Shown here: positions 32,484 to 40,302 of the stretch, piece by piece | Layout of the letters: every line of letters starts with the position of its first letter | Position numbering within the stretch: the stretch's first letter is position 1 | Assembly (NCBI GenBank): GCA_020201525.1 | Contig: JAIVGO010000113.1 | Coordinates: forward strand, 1-44,991 | Source: Actinomycetota bacterium | GTDB lineage: Bacteria; Actinomycetota; AC-67 | Direction of reading: 5' to 3' | DNA: 44,991 nt | The notes under the pieces: generated by a model | What the model was told of the DNA's origin: nothing | What the model saw: only the letters and a program-made list of their open reading frames with translations | Databases searched by the model: none | Program-made: the position numbers and the translations under genes

Positions 32484-33211
32484 CTACGACCAGAAAGCGA
32501 TGCCGAGCAAACCGGGCCCTGTATGCGCACCCATGAGCGGTGTGAATTCAGTCACATGCATCTCTTCGGGTGACAGCTCCGATGCGCAACGAGATGCGAG
32601 CTGCGTGGCCTCTTCGGGGCACGCGGCGTGCACGACGGCTACATGCAACGGCCCCTTCGCAGATGCGGTGCGCGCCTCCTCCAGGATGCGGTCGATCGCG
32701 CGCGACCGGGCACGCGGGCGCGCGAGCTGCTCGACGCTTCCGCGCCGCAATGCGAATACGGGCTTGACGTTGAGCGTCGTCGCCGCAAATGCCTTGAGCA
32801 CATTGACGCGCCCGCTGCGCCGCAGGAACTCGAACGTGTCGATGGTTGCTACCAGCGCGGTTCGATTTGCGACGTCGCGGGCACGCGCCTCACACTCGTC
32901 GAGTGATCCACCGGACGCAGCGGTGCGAGCGGCCTCCAGCGCGACGAAGCCTTCGGCCATCGATGCGCTGCGCGAATCGACGACGCGTACACGCCCATCG
33001 AGATCGGCTGCCGCCAAGGCGGCAGAGCTGTACGTAACGCTGACGATACCGGCCACCGTCACGCAGACAAGGCCGTCGTATTGCCCTAGGAGCCGTCCCG
33101 GTAGACGCGGTCGCCGAATTTGAGGTACATCGGAACGACGGACATCGAGTACTGCTCGATGAGATCCTGCGGGAGGTTGCTTGCGCTGTCGACGACGATG
33201 CCGATCTTCAT
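32484..33211 (-). pseudogene. DegV-family fatty-acid-binding protein, disrupted by an internal deletion
   Basis: The first 41 codons (33211 down to 33089) read MKIGIVVDSASNLPQ... and KFGDRVYRDGS, a normal DegV start, then hit TAG (33088-33086). The rest of DegV continues in another frame from QYDGLVCVTVAGIVSVTYSSAALAA to the natural end at 32484 with TPLMGAHTGPGLLGIAFW. Joining the two leaves out roughly 35-45 residues, including the conserved TSQPS fatty-acid-binding segment of the family. A GCCGTC direct repeat flanks the junction (33072-33077 and 33092-33097). Pseudogene or assembly error. DegV (FakB-like) proteins bind fatty acids for phosphorylation. A TAGCGT box (33221-33226) precedes the ATG by 9 nt. 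Confidence 0.85.
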
Positions 33212-33223
33212 CTAAACGGCACG

Positions 33224-34732
33224 CTACTCCGGGACTTCATTCACCCGCATGAGCGTCTCTTCGAAGCGCGTGCGTCGCTCCCGCCACGTCCCGTACAAGC
33301 CGTCGTAGAGAACGCCCCAATCCGCAAGCGGGTGAACGATCTCACCGCGATCGTGCATTGCCGCAGCCGCTGCCGCGATCGTCGAGTGCAGTCCCGCAGC
33401 CGCGGCACCCACGACGCACGCCCCAAGCGCTGAGATATTCGGTTCGCGCGTGCGACGAACCGTCCGCCCCAGAACCGACGCCACGATGCGCGCGAATGTC
33501 GACGAGCGCGCGAGACCTCCGCACACCGCTACTTCGCTTTGAGCGCCGCCAGCTTCCTCGAGCCACTCGAGCCCCGCGCGCGACGCGTAGGCGATCGATT
33601 CGTAGGCGGCACGAACGATGTCCTCCTGTCCGCGGCCGACCGCAAGGACCGGCGTGGGGAACAGCAAGCCCCCGCGACGAACGAGCGGATAGTTGCCCGA
33701 ATGAATCGGGCCCGGGTCGAAGAACGTCACGCCGCCGGCACCGGGCTCACAGCGGGACACGGCAAGCTCCAGCCAACCGTAATCGCCACCGCGTCCCATG
33801 AGCGCCAGCAGATAGTCGACCGCAGCGCCGGCGTCGCCGCATCCCGCTTCGATCACCCAGCGGTTCGGTACGACGTGTGGCGACGTCCAGAGCCGCCGGT
33901 CCTCGTCCAAGACAACGGCTCCGGTGACTTGCTGCACCGGAAGCACGGTTCCCGCGACGACGGCCGCGGCGCCGGGATCGTAGATGCCCGCACCGAGCGC
34001 CGCGCACTGAGTATCGGCGCCGGCGATCACGACCGGCGTTCCCGGGTGAAGACCAAACTCACGTGCGACGTCCTCGGGCAAGCGTCCGGCAGTCGTCGCA
34101 TGACGCGAAACCTGTGGAAGCATCCGGCGCGACACGCCGAGAGCGTCACACAGCGCATCGCTCCACCAGCCGTGCGCGATGTCGTACAGCATCATCTCGG
34201 CGGCAAGAGACGGGTCGGTCACGTTTGCCTCCCCGCCGGTCAAGCGCGAAGCACACCAATCGGCGAAGGACTGCGCGTGCGTGATACGTGCCGCAAACTC
34301 GGGGCGGTTCGCACGGAACCATGCGAGCCGCGCGGGAAGATGCATGAGCACGGGGAGCCGGCCGGCCGTCGAGTACACGAGGTCCCGGTGCGCTCGCTCG
34401 AGAGCTATGCCTTCGCTGACGCCGCGGGCGTCCACGTTCGATGCCGCGTGCAGGACGTCGCCCTTCGCGTCGCGCAACACGACGCCGGCGCGCTGCGACG
34501 TAACGGCGACGGCCTGGATCGCGTCGGGGCGCGCGAGAGAGGTTCGCACGGCTTCACGAACGGCGCTCGCGAGTGAAGCCCAGACGGTCGCGGTGTCGAG
34601 CTCCGCATATCCGGGTGCTTCGCTGCGATACCGCCACGGCCGCGACGCAGATCCAATTCGACGGCCTTCTGCGTCGGCGATGAGTGCACGGCCCCCAGAG
34701 GTGCCGATGTCCAGGCCAAGTACCAGGCTCAC
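33224..34732 (-). CDS. FGGY-family carbohydrate kinase
   Basis: 502 aa from a GTG preceded by GGAGA. LGLDIGTSGGRALIAD is the N-terminal phosphate-binding loop. TSQRAGVVL with SNVDARG, then PVVIAGADTQCAALGAG and VCGGLARSSTFARIVASVLGR, are FGGY marks (the last two form the ATP site). It phosphorylates a sugar or polyol such as xylulose, gluconate, glycerol or autoinducer-2. No sugar transporter or isomerase adjoins it, so the substrate is open. The start of degV lies 12 nt downstream. Confidence 0.9.
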   Translation of the reverse strand: MSLVLGLDIGTSGGRALIADAEGRRIGSASRPWRYRSEAPGYAELDTATVWASLASAVREAVRTSLARPDAIQAVAVTSQRAGVVLRDAKGDVLHAASNVDARGVSEGIALERAHRDLVYSTAGRLPVLMHLPARLAWFRANRPEFAARITHAQSFADWCASRLTGGEANVTDPSLAAEMMLYDIAHGWWSDALCDALGVSRRMLPQVSRHATTAGRLPEDVAREFGLHPGTPVVIAGADTQCAALGAGIYDPGAAAVVAGTVLPVQQVTGAVVLDEDRRLWTSPHVVPNRWVIEAGCGDAGAAVDYLLALMGRGGDYGWLELAVSRCEPGAGGVTFFDPGPIHSGNYPLVRRGGLLFPTPVLAVGRGQEDIVRAAYESIAYASRAGLEWLEEAGGAQSEVAVCGGLARSSTFARIVASVLGRTVRRTREPNISALGACVVGAAAAGLHSTIAAAAAAMHDRGEIVHPLADWGVLYDGLYGTWRERRTRFEETLMRVNEVPE

Positions 34733-34832
34733 ACGTTCTCCCCAAGCGAGTCCCGCGTGCCGTCAGACCGGCGCGCCCGCGAAGTATGCCCGAAGAGAGC
34801 GTGAATATGCGACCGGGGGGCGAGGGGTGGGT

Positions 34833-35621
34833 CTACCGCAAGGACTTGCTGCGCGACGCCGGGGGCGTCTCGCGACGAGACTTCTTGCCGGTACCGGCCG
34901 GGTTGCGGCCGGAGTCATCCGGACGGTGTCCTCGCTTCACGTGTTGCTCGGCCGCGGTCGCGTGGTCCAGCGCGCGCTGGATACCCGGACGGGCTCGCTC
35001 GGGGACGAGCTCGAGCAATTGCCGGAGGGCGACGACATTGTTGTGAAGCTCTTGCCGGACATTGTCTGCGACCACGTCGTCGTCGAGAACTCCGGGGGTC
35101 TGCGTGACGCCCCGGTCCGCCTCCGCCAACGCGGCCTCGTACGCCGCGCGGGCACGCTCCTCCGCGACGGGGTCGCCGGCGACCGACCGGAGCTCCGCCA
35201 GCCGGCGCTGGACGATCTCGAAACGGAAAACGGCGCGGGAATGCCCGTGGCGCATCGCGAGGCCGGCGCGCTCGAAGGCGCGCTTCACGCCAAAGAGCGA
35301 CTGGCCGGCGGAGGCGTGGCTGGATGCGGCGAATGCCGATCCGGTGACAAGCGTGAGCGACATGGCAGCCGCGAGCAAGAACACTGCCATGCTGCGTCGC
35401 GCGGGTGAAGCCGGCGCCTCCCACGACCCCGGCTCCTCCCCTCGCAAGATCTGAATGTGAAGCGCGGCCGTGTCCTCGCGCATCTGGAGCGCGAGGACGG
35501 TCCGGGCCTCCCGGGCCACGGAAACGAGCTCGACGAGCGGCGCCGGCGCGGAAAGATGCTCGGCCGCAATCAAGCGGTCGAGTGCCCGGTCCAGTGCCTG
35601 GATATCGTCGATTCGTTCCAT
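34833..35621 (-). CDS. DUF5667-type membrane protein paired with the ECF sigma factor
   Basis: 262 aa. A cytoplasmic N-terminal domain (1-76) is followed by one transmembrane helix (MAVFLLAAAMSLTLVTGSAFA). The extracytoplasmic region begins GQSLFGVKRAFERAGLAMRHGHSRAVFRFEIVQRRLAELR, the DUF5667 pattern, and ends with a charged, disordered tail. The ATG at 35621 is 5 nt after the sigma-factor stop. Position and topology suggest an anti-sigma factor or sensor, though no zinc-binding anti-sigma motif is seen. The 100-bp gap beyond its end (34733-34832) shows nothing. Confidence 0.85.
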   Translation of the reverse strand: MERIDDIQALDRALDRLIAAEHLSAPAPLVELVSVAREARTVLALQMREDTAALHIQILRGEEPGSWEAPASPARRSMAVFLLAAAMSLTLVTGSAFAASSHASAGQSLFGVKRAFERAGLAMRHGHSRAVFRFEIVQRRLAELRSVAGDPVAEERARAAYEAALAEADRGVTQTPGVLDDDVVADNVRQELHNNVVALRQLLELVPERARPGIQRALDHATAAEQHVKRGHRPDDSGRNPAGTGKKSRRETPPASRSKSLR

Positions 35622-35626
35622 CACTC

Positions 35627-36181
35627 TCAAAGCGACCCCGGGGGAGCCTTGGATACGCCGAGGGCCTTGACCAGGTTGACCAAGGCACGGTGCTGGAGCG
35701 CCTTCACGGCCCCGGTTCGCTTGCCGACCACCTCGGCAATCTCCGCCGAGGAAAGTCCGGAGCCGAGCCGCAGGACGAGGACGCGGCGTTGCTCGTCCGG
35801 CAGCGCTTGGACGGCCTCCCACAACAGCGCTCGTTCTACGCGATCCAGGGCCTCGTCTTCGGCAAGCACCGGGTACGGCTCATTCTCGGCCGCGTCGAGG
35901 GTTTCCTCGGGCCTGCGGTCCTTCCGGCGCGCCAAGTCGATCGCGCGGTGATGGCCGATGCGAAAGAGCCACGCTCGAAATCCCGCGGCGTCCCCATCGA
36001 AGCGAGCGATGTCGCGCATGGCTTCGAGGAACGTCTGGGCGACGAGATCCTCCGCATCGTCCCGGCGGCGGACCCGCGAGGCGAGGAACGACAGCAGGGG
36101 CGACGCGAACGCGCGATACAGATCTGCGAACGCTTCCTTGTCGCCGGCCCGCGCCCGAGCAATCGCGGCCTCGAGGTCCAT
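35627..36181 (-). CDS. ECF-family RNA polymerase sigma factor
   Basis: 184 aa. Region 2 is visible as DLYRAFASPLLSFLASRVRRRDDAEDLVAQTFLEAMRDIARF and AWLFRIGHHRAIDLARRK; region 4 as ALLWEAVQALPDEQRRVLVLRLGSGLSSAEIAEVVGKRTGAVKALQHRAL. It directs RNA polymerase to a small regulon, probably controlled by the membrane protein encoded directly downstream. A TATGAT -10 box (36191-36196) lies 9 nt before the ATG. This is a normal -10, so at least basal expression does not obviously need autoregulation. Confidence 0.95.
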   Translation of the reverse strand: MDLEAAIARARAGDKEAFADLYRAFASPLLSFLASRVRRRDDAEDLVAQTFLEAMRDIARFDGDAAGFRAWLFRIGHHRAIDLARRKDRRPEETLDAAENEPYPVLAEDEALDRVERALLWEAVQALPDEQRRVLVLRLGSGLSSAEIAEVVGKRTGAVKALQHRALVNLVKALGVSKAPPGSL

Positions 36182-36190
36182 AGGCGCGAA

Positions 36191-36196
36191 ATCATA
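36191..36196 (-). promoter_or_regulatory. -10 box TATGAT of the ECF sigma operon
   Basis: TATGAT is followed by 9 nt and then ATG at 36181, a leader of only about 2-3 nt. Confidence 0.4.
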
Positions 36197-36243
36197 GGGT
36201 ACCCCGCCACGCGCAGTGCCCGAGCCGCTCCCCGGGACCTGGG

Positions 36244-36249
36244 TACGAT
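36244..36249 (+). promoter_or_regulatory. -10 box TACGAT of the 36256 gene (leaderless)
   Basis: TACGAT is followed by 6 nt and then GTG at 36256. No Shine-Dalgarno is present. Confidence 0.45.
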
Positions 36250-36255
36250 GGCGGC

Positions 36256-36531
36256 GTGCAAAACGACGACCGTACCGCCGGGGACCTGTACCGCACGCGG
36301 ATCACGCAAGGCTCGATGTTCAGCGGCTTGCTGCGCTTCAATACGAAGAAGCCGCCGAAAAATGGTCCCTCCGTGCGCATCGTCAACGCCGCCGGCGAGG
36401 AGGTGTGGGTGCGTCGCGTCGCGACGGAGAGCGAGGCACGCAGGCTCGCCGACTTGATCCACCAGCAGGTCCTAACGGCCGGCCTCGCCGACTTCGAGCA
36501 CTGGCTCCTCACCGAGGGACGATCCGGCTAG
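36256..36531 (+). CDS. Small conserved-looking protein of unknown function
   Basis: 91 aa. The GTG at 36256 is chosen from the TACGAT box 6 nt upstream. An apparent beta-hairpin-rich N-terminal half (SMFSGLLRFNTKKPPKNGPSVRIVNAAGEEVWVRRV) is followed by a helix (ATESEARRLADLIHQQVLTAGLADFEHWL). It is soluble with no cysteines. No family is recognised. It is divergent from the ECF sigma gene and overlaps the end of the thioredoxin-TPR gene by 4 nt. Confidence 0.7.
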   Translation: MQNDDRTAGDLYRTRITQGSMFSGLLRFNTKKPPKNGPSVRIVNAAGEEVWVRRVATESEARRLADLIHQQVLTAGLADFEHWLLTEGRSG

Positions 36532-37325
36532 AAGAGCGCCGCCGCCAGCTTGGGCCGGTAAGCCTTCGTCAGCGGATCATCTTCCCCGAGCACACGAAAC
36601 ACATCGACCATGGCTTTGGACGCGTCGTCGGCGCCGTTCGTCGCTGCGCGCAAGAGCCACTCGAGCGCTTCTTCGTGCCGTCCGGATGCCGCCAGAGACT
36701 TGCCGTACGCAACGGCCGCGTGTGGGTCTCCCGACTCGGCGCCACGTCGTAGCGCCTCTGTGTCGGTCGCCTCGCCGCCGCTGAGCTCTATGCGTGCAAG
36801 CAAGCGCTCCGATTCGAGCCCCGGCGGAATGCGCTCGAGAAGCGACCGTGCCTCTTCATCGGACCGACGATCTGCCAGCAGTGCGGCGAGAGCGAGCACC
36901 GCCTTTTCATGGCCGCGATCGGCATCGAGAGCACGCCGCAATAAGCTTTCTTTCTCCTCCGCAGTCCCCGCCGATTGCGCGGCTTCGGCCAATCGATCTG
37001 CTTCGCTCGGTGCGAGCGCCGCGAAGAAGTCGCGCACCGACTGCTCGGGCAGTGCACCGACAAACTGATCGACGACCATGCCGTCCTTGAACGCCAGCAC
37101 CATGGGAATGCTTTGCACGCGAAATGCCGCGGCGAGATTTTGGTTGGCGTCTACGTCCACTTTCGCGAGCTTGATCCCGGTTTCGGCCGCCACGCGCTCG
37201 AGAATTGGGCCGAGAGACCGGCACGGGGCGCACCAGGCCGCCCAGAAGTCGACCACAACGGCACCCTGGTGCGATGCATCGAGGACTTCGGCCTGAAACT
37301 CCTGCTCGGCGACGTCGATTGCCAT
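36528..37325 (-). CDS. Thioredoxin-TPR protein (CnoX/YbbN-like)
   Basis: 265 aa. Residues 1-108 are a thioredoxin domain with an intact WCAPC active site (Cys32, Cys35). The rest is a helical TPR-like region (LLRRALDADRGHEKAVLALAALLADRR and three further repeats). This architecture matches CnoX/YbbN chaperedoxins, which protect proteins from hypochlorous-acid stress and hand them to GroEL. The CPC-type site here suggests real reductase activity, unlike E. coli CnoX. The ATG at 37325 is preceded by a TACAGT box at 6 nt. Confidence 0.9.
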   Translation of the reverse strand: MAIDVAEQEFQAEVLDASHQGAVVVDFWAAWCAPCRSLGPILERVAAETGIKLAKVDVDANQNLAAAFRVQSIPMVLAFKDGMVVDQFVGALPEQSVRDFFAALAPSEADRLAEAAQSAGTAEEKESLLRRALDADRGHEKAVLALAALLADRRSDEEARSLLERIPPGLESERLLARIELSGGEATDTEALRRGAESGDPHAAVAYGKSLAASGRHEEALEWLLRAATNGADDASKAMVDVFRVLGEDDPLTKAYRPKLAAALF

Positions 37326-37331
37326 ACCCAA

Positions 37332-37389
37332 ACTGTACCGTTCTCGCCGGGAAGTTTTTTTCTATACCGGCCGGGAAGGCAGGTACAAT
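37332..37389. promoter_or_regulatory. Divergent promoter region of the thioredoxin-TPR and zinc-ribbon genes
   Basis: Minus strand: TACAGT (37332-37337) lies 6 nt before ATG 37325 (leaderless); a second possible promoter is TTGTAC-16-TATAGA (37388 down to 37361). Plus strand: TACAAT (37384-37389) lies 28 nt before ATG 37418, with GGGAGAA between them as Shine-Dalgarno. The plus -10 box is part of the reverse complement of the minus -35, so the two polymerases would compete. Confidence 0.4.
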
Positions 37390-37417
37390 CCGAAAACGAC
37401 TGCGGGAAGGGAGAACT

Positions 37418-37711
37418 ATGGAGCCCGGCGTCCTCATCGAGAGATCTCTCGAGGAGCAAGAAGCTTTCGCACTTGCGGCGCGCGAGTCGATGCGCCGCCA
37501 GATCATGGAGCTTCTCAAGTCTCGCGGGTTGCTCGGCTCGTCGGACCTTCTTATCTGCCCCCGCTGTGGCGATCGCACGATCATCCTTTCCCAACAAGCA
37601 ACGTGGGTGAAAGACAAGGCCTCCAAGAACCGCCTCTGCGCTCCGTGCGGAACCGAGATCGCAGTCGCGAGCATCATGGGCACGAGCGACGAGATCGGCG
37701 GAGAGGGCTAG
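37418..37711 (+). CDS. Small zinc-ribbon protein
   Basis: 97 aa from an ATG preceded by GGGAGAAC. An N-terminal coiled-coil-like helix (ERSLEEQEAFALAARESMRRQIMELLKSR) is followed by a zinc ribbon: CPRC and CAPC separated by 24 residues. No catalytic motif is seen. It is probably a nucleic-acid- or protein-binding adaptor. It lies 61 nt upstream of the inactive ALDH homologue on the same strand. Confidence 0.8.
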   Translation: MEPGVLIERSLEEQEAFALAARESMRRQIMELLKSRGLLGSSDLLICPRCGDRTIILSQQATWVKDKASKNRLCAPCGTEIAVASIMGTSDEIGGEG

Positions 37712-37772
37712 CACTTCCGTCTCACCCAGCAACCGGATAGTCTTTTCTTTCCCTCGACAGAAACCGGCTTTC

Positions 37773-39170
37773 ATGCGTGAGTACGAGCTCCTCATCGACG
37801 GCAAGCTCGTCGGTGCCCACGGCGGCCACACCGTCGCGACGCGCAACCCTGCGACGAACGATTACGTGTCGATCGTGCCGAAGACGGCCGTACGCGACGC
37901 GCGGCGCGCGGTCGATGCGGCACGGCGCACGGCGAACAGCGGTGCGTGGAGCGGGGCGGGAGAGGCGGAACGCCGTCGCGCGCTTCGCGGTCTCGCAGAC
38001 GTGTTATGGGAACGACAGACGGAAATCGCGGACGTCGACTCCGAAGAAGCAGGCATCCCGATTCGCGCCTGCTCCGCGATCGTGGCCGGCGCCATCGAAT
38101 CGCTTCGCTCGCGTGCCGACACCTCACACGCACGTGAAGCGACACGCGATACGCCCGAGCCGTTCGGCGTCGTCGGCGTCATTGCCGGATTCGACGCGCC
38201 GTTCGTGCGCGCCCTGGGTCGCGTCGCGAATGCGCTGGCGGACGGCAACGCCGTTGTCCTGAACCCGTCGCCGGCGACGCCCGGCAGCGCGCTCGAGCTC
38301 GCACGCGCGTGCGCGGAGTCCGACGTCCCACCCGGTGTGCTCAACGTGCTGTCGGGAGGCGACCATCGCGTCAACGAAGAGATCGCGACGAATCCGCTCG
38401 TCGATTCGGTCGCCGTTGCGGGGTCGGTCGACGCTGCGATGAAGATCGTCTCCGCCGCGGCGACGGTGCTTCGACCGATCGACTACGCCCCGTCGGGGTC
38501 CGCAACGCAGTTCATCTTCCCGGACGCCGACCTCGATCTCGCCATCCCGGGCGCGTTGTGGGCCGCTTTGTTTCTGTCCGGCCAAACGCCGCACGCCGCG
38601 ACGCGCATCGTCGTTCACGCATCAATCCATGAGGTTGTCGAGCATCACCTTGCGCAAGGCGCTCGCTCGTTACGAGCAGGAGATCCGTCGTCGTTCGAGA
38701 CCGATCTCGGTCCGATGCTCACGGTGCAGGCCGGCGCACGCGCCGGGGCGTCGATCGAAAAGGCCGTATCCGACGGGGCGAGGATTCTCTGCGGCGGCTC
38801 ACGGAGCGGATCGGTGTTCCAGCCGACCGTCCTCGGCGGGGTCACGTCCGTCATGCGGATCGCGCACGAAGACGTGCACGCTCCCGTCGTCTCGGTCCTG
38901 AGCCTCCGCGATTTCGACGACGCCGCGGCGCTTGCTTCCGCCGAACCGCCGGCGGTGATTTGGTCGCGTGACGCCGCCGGAGCGACGGATTTCGCGGCAC
39001 GCTTGCGAACGCCGGATGTCTGGGTCAATTGCTTCGAACACTTCCCCTCCGGCTACAAACGCGACGTGCGCGTCAAGCGGATTCATCGCGTCGAAGGGCG
39101 GCAGCAGACGAAAGTGCAGCTTCCGCTGCTCGGGCTCGACAGGCTCTATGGGTACGGCGCTGAGAGCTGA
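37773..39170 (+). CDS. Aldehyde dehydrogenase homologue lacking catalytic residues (pseudo-enzyme)
   Basis: 465 aa, with the ALDH fold along its whole length (LIDGKLVGAHGG, RNPATNDYVSIVPK, ADGNAVVLNPSPATPGSALELA, PPGVLNVLSGG, FQPTVLGGVTSVMRIAHEDVHAPVVSV). All three catalytic positions are changed: the Asn of PWNF is absent (VIAGFDAPF); the Glu of LELGG falls at IDYAPSG (Asp237 or Tyr238); and the Cys of GQxCxA is Pro273 (GQTPHAATR). The reading frame is open and unfrayed, so it is a maintained non-catalytic protein rather than a decaying gene. A TAGTCT box lies 29 nt upstream. Compare the active enzyme at 28751. Confidence 0.9.
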   Translation: MREYELLIDGKLVGAHGGHTVATRNPATNDYVSIVPKTAVRDARRAVDAARRTANSGAWSGAGEAERRRALRGLADVLWERQTEIADVDSEEAGIPIRACSAIVAGAIESLRSRADTSHAREATRDTPEPFGVVGVIAGFDAPFVRALGRVANALADGNAVVLNPSPATPGSALELARACAESDVPPGVLNVLSGGDHRVNEEIATNPLVDSVAVAGSVDAAMKIVSAAATVLRPIDYAPSGSATQFIFPDADLDLAIPGALWAALFLSGQTPHAATRIVVHASIHEVVEHHLAQGARSLRAGDPSSFETDLGPMLTVQAGARAGASIEKAVSDGARILCGGSRSGSVFQPTVLGGVTSVMRIAHEDVHAPVVSVLSLRDFDDAAALASAEPPAVIWSRDAAGATDFAARLRTPDVWVNCFEHFPSGYKRDVRVKRIHRVEGRQQTKVQLPLLGLDRLYGYGAES

Positions 39171-39183
39171 CGCGGTCTCCACC

Positions 39184-40302
39184 ATGTTCGTCTGCAGGAA
39201 ACGATTGACGATTGCTGCGGCCGCCGTCGCACTGCTTGCGCCGGGCTGCACTGGTCTGGGGACAAAAGCGACGACGCCGGCGCGCCCAAGCATTGAAACC
39301 ATCCTCGTTCACGCAACCACCGCGATGCCCGCCGCGGCCCCCCAGAGCCTCGCCCGCCTTCCCGGCGTCCGATGGTCGCGTCTCGCAACGAACGGCATGG
39401 TCGATCTCATCGCCGCGTCCGGCGGCAAGACCCTGCCGGTGAGAAAGCGCGGCGCCATCCTGCCGTTCGCGATTGCCGCCTACGAACCGCTGCCGGGCGC
39501 CGGCGACGCGCTCAGCGCGCAGCTTTCGGCCGGACGGGCCGTCATTCCGCCGGTGACGGCGCGGTTCCGCGGGCTGAGTCCCGGCGGGATGATCACACTG
39601 GGCGTCGGCACAAAACGCGTCACGGTTGTCATCGGAGCCATACTCGAAGACGTCCGTGTTGAAGACGAGGAGGCGGTGATACCGCTCGCCGCGGCGCGAC
39701 AGATTGGGATGGACGACGTACGTGATGTATTCATTGGTGTCGCAGCGCACGGCGCCGAGCGCATCCGTGGACTCGCCGCCGAGGCGGCCGCGCCTGCGTC
39801 GGTCCGCGTCGGAGCGATGGACGTGATTCGCTCCCCCGCCGGCGGGCGGCTGCTGTCGCTCGCACAAATCAAAGAGCAGTTCGGGGAATTCACCGCGGTG
39901 CGCGGCGGCAAGCGTGTGCTACAACCTGATACCGCGTGGCTGAAGCGCAACATTGTCAGAACGACGATTCCGCTGATCGGCTATACGGCGTGCAACAGTC
40001 AGATCGTGCCGCTTTTCGCCGGCGCCATGCGCGAGGTGAAATCGGCCGGCCTCGGATCGCTCATCAAGGAATACGCAGGTTGCTACGCGCCGACGGTGCT
40101 TAGCGCAGATGAAGCTCAAATCTCACGCCACGCGTGGGGCATCGCGGTGGACCTGAACCCTTCGACGAACGGTTTCGGCGACCCGCCGACTCAAGACGCC
40201 CGCCTCGTTCGCATCATGGCGAAGTGGGGGTTTTCGTGGGGCGGTCTCTGGCTGATCCCCGACGGAATGCACTTCGAATACACCGGACGGCCGGCGCTCT
40301 GA
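39184..40302 (+). CDS. Lipoprotein with MacB-core-like domain fused to an M15 peptidase
   Basis: 372 aa from ATG 39184. The lipoprotein signal is MFVCRKRLTIAAAAVALLAPGC (Cys22). Residues about 35-215 (PLPGAGDALSAQLSAGRAVIPPVTARF, then GVGTKRVTVVIGAILEDVRVEDEEAVIPLAAARQ) resemble the periplasmic core of MacB/FtsX-type ABC permeases. The C-terminal part is a D-Ala-D-Ala carboxypeptidase-like M15 domain with zinc ligands in SRHAWGIAVDLN and DGMHFEYT. It would trim or cut peptidoglycan peptides outside the membrane. It ends adjacent to the convergent selenoprotein gene. Confidence 0.82.
   Translation: MFVCRKRLTIAAAAVALLAPGCTGLGTKATTPARPSIETILVHATTAMPAAAPQSLARLPGVRWSRLATNGMVDLIAASGGKTLPVRKRGAILPFAIAAYEPLPGAGDALSAQLSAGRAVIPPVTARFRGLSPGGMITLGVGTKRVTVVIGAILEDVRVEDEEAVIPLAAARQIGMDDVRDVFIGVAAHGAERIRGLAAEAAAPASVRVGAMDVIRSPAGGRLLSLAQIKEQFGEFTAVRGGKRVLQPDTAWLKRNIVRTTIPLIGYTACNSQIVPLFAGAMREVKSAGLGSLIKEYAGCYAPTVLSADEAQISRHAWGIAVDLNPSTNGFGDPPTQDARLVRIMAKWGFSWGGLWLIPDGMHFEYTGRPAL

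Noticed and set aside
33086..33088. TAG in degV as recoded pyrrolysine
   Set aside because: The sequence after TAG is not DegV in that frame; the homology resumes one frame over after a missing segment, which recoding cannot explain.
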